From Microbacteriaceae bacterium (GTDB lineage Bacteria; Actinomycetota; Actinomycetes; Actinomycetales; Microbacteriaceae), in assembly GCA_011620705.1 (NCBI GenBank), contig WOYR01000093.1, positions 1 through 7,577 of the forward strand: DNA of 7,577 nucleotides, in the 5' to 3' direction. The notes below the pieces were generated by a model, which saw only the letters and a list, made by a program, of their open reading frames with translations, had not been told where the DNA came from and made no database searches. Made by a program: the position numbers and the translations under genes. This document shows positions 7,225 to 7,577 of the stretch, piece after piece. How positions within the stretch are numbered: position 1 is the stretch's first letter; each line of letters starts with the position of its first letter.

Positions 7225-7260
7225 GGCTCGCTGACTGGCTCGTCGAGTGGCTGCAGACCA
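7225..7260. repeat. Degenerate 12-bp repeats in the lacI leader
   Basis: GGCTCG occurs at 7225-7230 and 7237-7242, and GGCTGC at 7249-7254, each exactly 12 bp apart. The first two 12-bp units agree at nine of twelve positions; the third agrees only at its start. The stretch lies between the candidate -10 element and the regulator start, so it would be in the 5' untranslated leader. No function is evident, and it may be chance in GC-rich DNA. Confidence 0.35.
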
Positions 7261-7265
7261 TTATG
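7260..7265 (-). promoter_or_regulatory. Candidate -10 hexamer of the lacI-mmsA-mmsB-chvE operon
   Basis: Read on the minus strand, CATAAT matches TATAAT at five of six positions and stands out in GC-rich DNA. Transcription from it would start near 7253, leaving a leader of roughly 50 bases to the GTG at 7201 or 80 to the GTG at 7171. No good -35 hexamer lies 16-18 bases upstream. The TTGTCA in the neighbouring inverted-repeat arm is too close (8 bases), so the promoter may be weak or activator-assisted, or the -35 may simply be divergent. Confidence 0.45.
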
Positions 7266-7270
7266 CACGG

Positions 7271-7299
7271 ATGTGACAAGAGCACCACCCTTGTCACAT
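7271..7299. promoter_or_regulatory. Perfect 10-bp inverted repeat, candidate operator
   Basis: ATGTGACAAG (7271-7280) and its exact reverse complement CTTGTCACAT (7290-7299) flank the 9-base spacer AGCACCACC. The repeat begins five bases upstream of the CATAAT hexamer, covering roughly -18 to -46 relative to the inferred start. A repressor or activator bound there would control the operon. Each arm is itself nearly palindromic (TGT-G-ACA), so two binding sites about 19 bp apart, centre to centre, are also possible. The stem is not followed by a T-run on either strand, which argues against a terminator. The link to the adjacent LacI protein is inferred from position only. Confidence 0.55.
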
Positions 7300-7300
7300 G

Positions 7301-7314
7301 GCCGCCCGGGCGGC
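7301..7314. other. Perfect 14-bp GC palindrome after the cyclase stop
   Basis: GCCGCCCGGGCGGC is its own reverse complement and abuts the stop codon of the cyclase remnant. As RNA it could form a GCCGC/GCGGC stem with a CCGG loop, so it may be a weak transcription-ending hairpin for the upstream gene. There is no U-tract after it on either strand, so a standard intrinsic terminator is not supported. Perfect GC palindromes of this length can also arise by chance in such DNA. Confidence 0.3.
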
Positions 7315-7577
7315 TCAGAGCGTCGCGAAGGCGCGCACCGGGAAGGTGCCGAAGCCCTCCACCGCGGGCGGAGCGGCGGTGAACCTGGCGCCCTGCGCCG
7401 GCAGGGCGTCGAGCCCCGAAGTGCCGGCTCCAACCGGTGTGCAGCAGCACGGCCGCTCCGCCGAGGTCTCGGTCGCGGTCGCGGTCGGCGAAGGCGGTCG
7501 CCGGGATCTCGCGCGGTCCCGTGCCGCCGGGCGCGACATCCGTCAGGTGGAAGACCTCGGCGCGCAGGTCGACCAGC
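7315..7577 (-). pseudogene. Cyclase-family (kynurenine-formamidase-like) hydrolase, broken, 5' part outside window
   Basis: The minus strand from the right edge reads, in one frame, a stretch including LVDLRAEVFHL and then GAAVLLHTGWSRHFG, the HTGW region of the putative-cyclase family (PF04199 type, metal-dependent hydrolases). At a GGGG run (7414-7417) the similarity jumps to a second frame: GLDALPAQGARFTAAPPAVE followed by GFGTFPVRAFATL and a TGA at 7315, which is the typical C-terminus of the same family. In intact relatives about 60 residues lie between these two segments, including a GIDSxNID-like stretch; that figure comes from recalled family members, not an alignment. Both the missing part and the frame change point to an internal deletion that left a non-functional gene. 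The frame that continues past the junction runs on as unfamiliar Arg-rich sequence. The metal-binding HxGTHxD region would lie beyond the window. An assembly or sequencing error is the main alternative. Confidence 0.7.
7465..7488. repeat. Four 6-bp tandem repeats in the cyclase remnant
   Basis: On the plus strand GGTCTC, GGTCGC, GGTCGC and GGTCGG follow one another. On the coding strand they read as an alternating Asp-Arg run (DRDRDRD) just before the strand that leads into the HTGW motif. The unit is in frame, so copy changes would not shift the reading frame. It is short and may be either slippage or ordinary codon bias. Confidence 0.5.

Noticed and set aside
7271..7299. CRP/FNR-type site, since the arms contain TGTGA and TCACA
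   Set aside because: The two pentamers are 17 bases apart rather than the 6 needed for a CRP dimer.
6153..7433. Upstream in-frame extension of the ATPase reading frame
   Set aside because: The extension is Arg/Ala/Pro-rich and coincides with the conserved LacI gene in another frame; the GTG at 6152 with a G-rich ribosome binding site fits the family's N-terminus.

Overview
The window is GC-rich, about two thirds G+C by eye. It has GTG starts, strong third-position GC in the real frames, and proteins that look actinobacterial, most like Microbacteriaceae (Microbacterium and relatives). That placement is inferred from composition and protein style; no marker gene here fixes it. It reads as an ordinary chromosomal segment: I see no integrase, transposase, phage gene or CRISPR array.

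Layout from left to right. A complete tRNA-Ser(GGA) gene (1-85) is followed by a short spacer with four tandem 8-bp repeats, then a small membrane protein of unknown function on the plus strand (164-796). Everything after that is on the minus strand. A saccharopine-dehydrogenase-family oxidoreductase (753-2060) converges on the membrane protein and overlaps its 3' end by 44 bp. To its right, and read leftwards, is a four-gene operon: a LacI-family regulator (6149-7171), the double-ATPase subunit MmsA/GguA (4575-6152), the permease MmsB/GguB (3214-4578) and a ChvE-type sugar-binding lipoprotein (2105-3217). At the right edge is the 3' part of a cyclase-family (kynurenine-formamidase-like) gene that appears broken: two well-matched protein segments lie in different frames, with the part normally between them missing.

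The four operon genes form a complete multiple-monosaccharide ABC importer with its own regulator. The lipoprotein captures an aldose-type sugar outside the membrane, MmsB is the channel, MmsA hydrolyses ATP, and the LacI protein probably senses the sugar or a derivative. All three junctions are 4-bp start/stop overlaps (GTGA, ATGA, ATGA), so one translationally coupled transcript is likely. A perfect 10-bp inverted repeat (7271-7299) lies just upstream of a good -10 hexamer before lacI and is the best operator candidate.

I found no convincing new biological system. The observations most worth a second look are the broken cyclase gene, the inverted repeat before lacI, the coding overlap between the convergent genes, and a possible leaderless start for the oxidoreductase.
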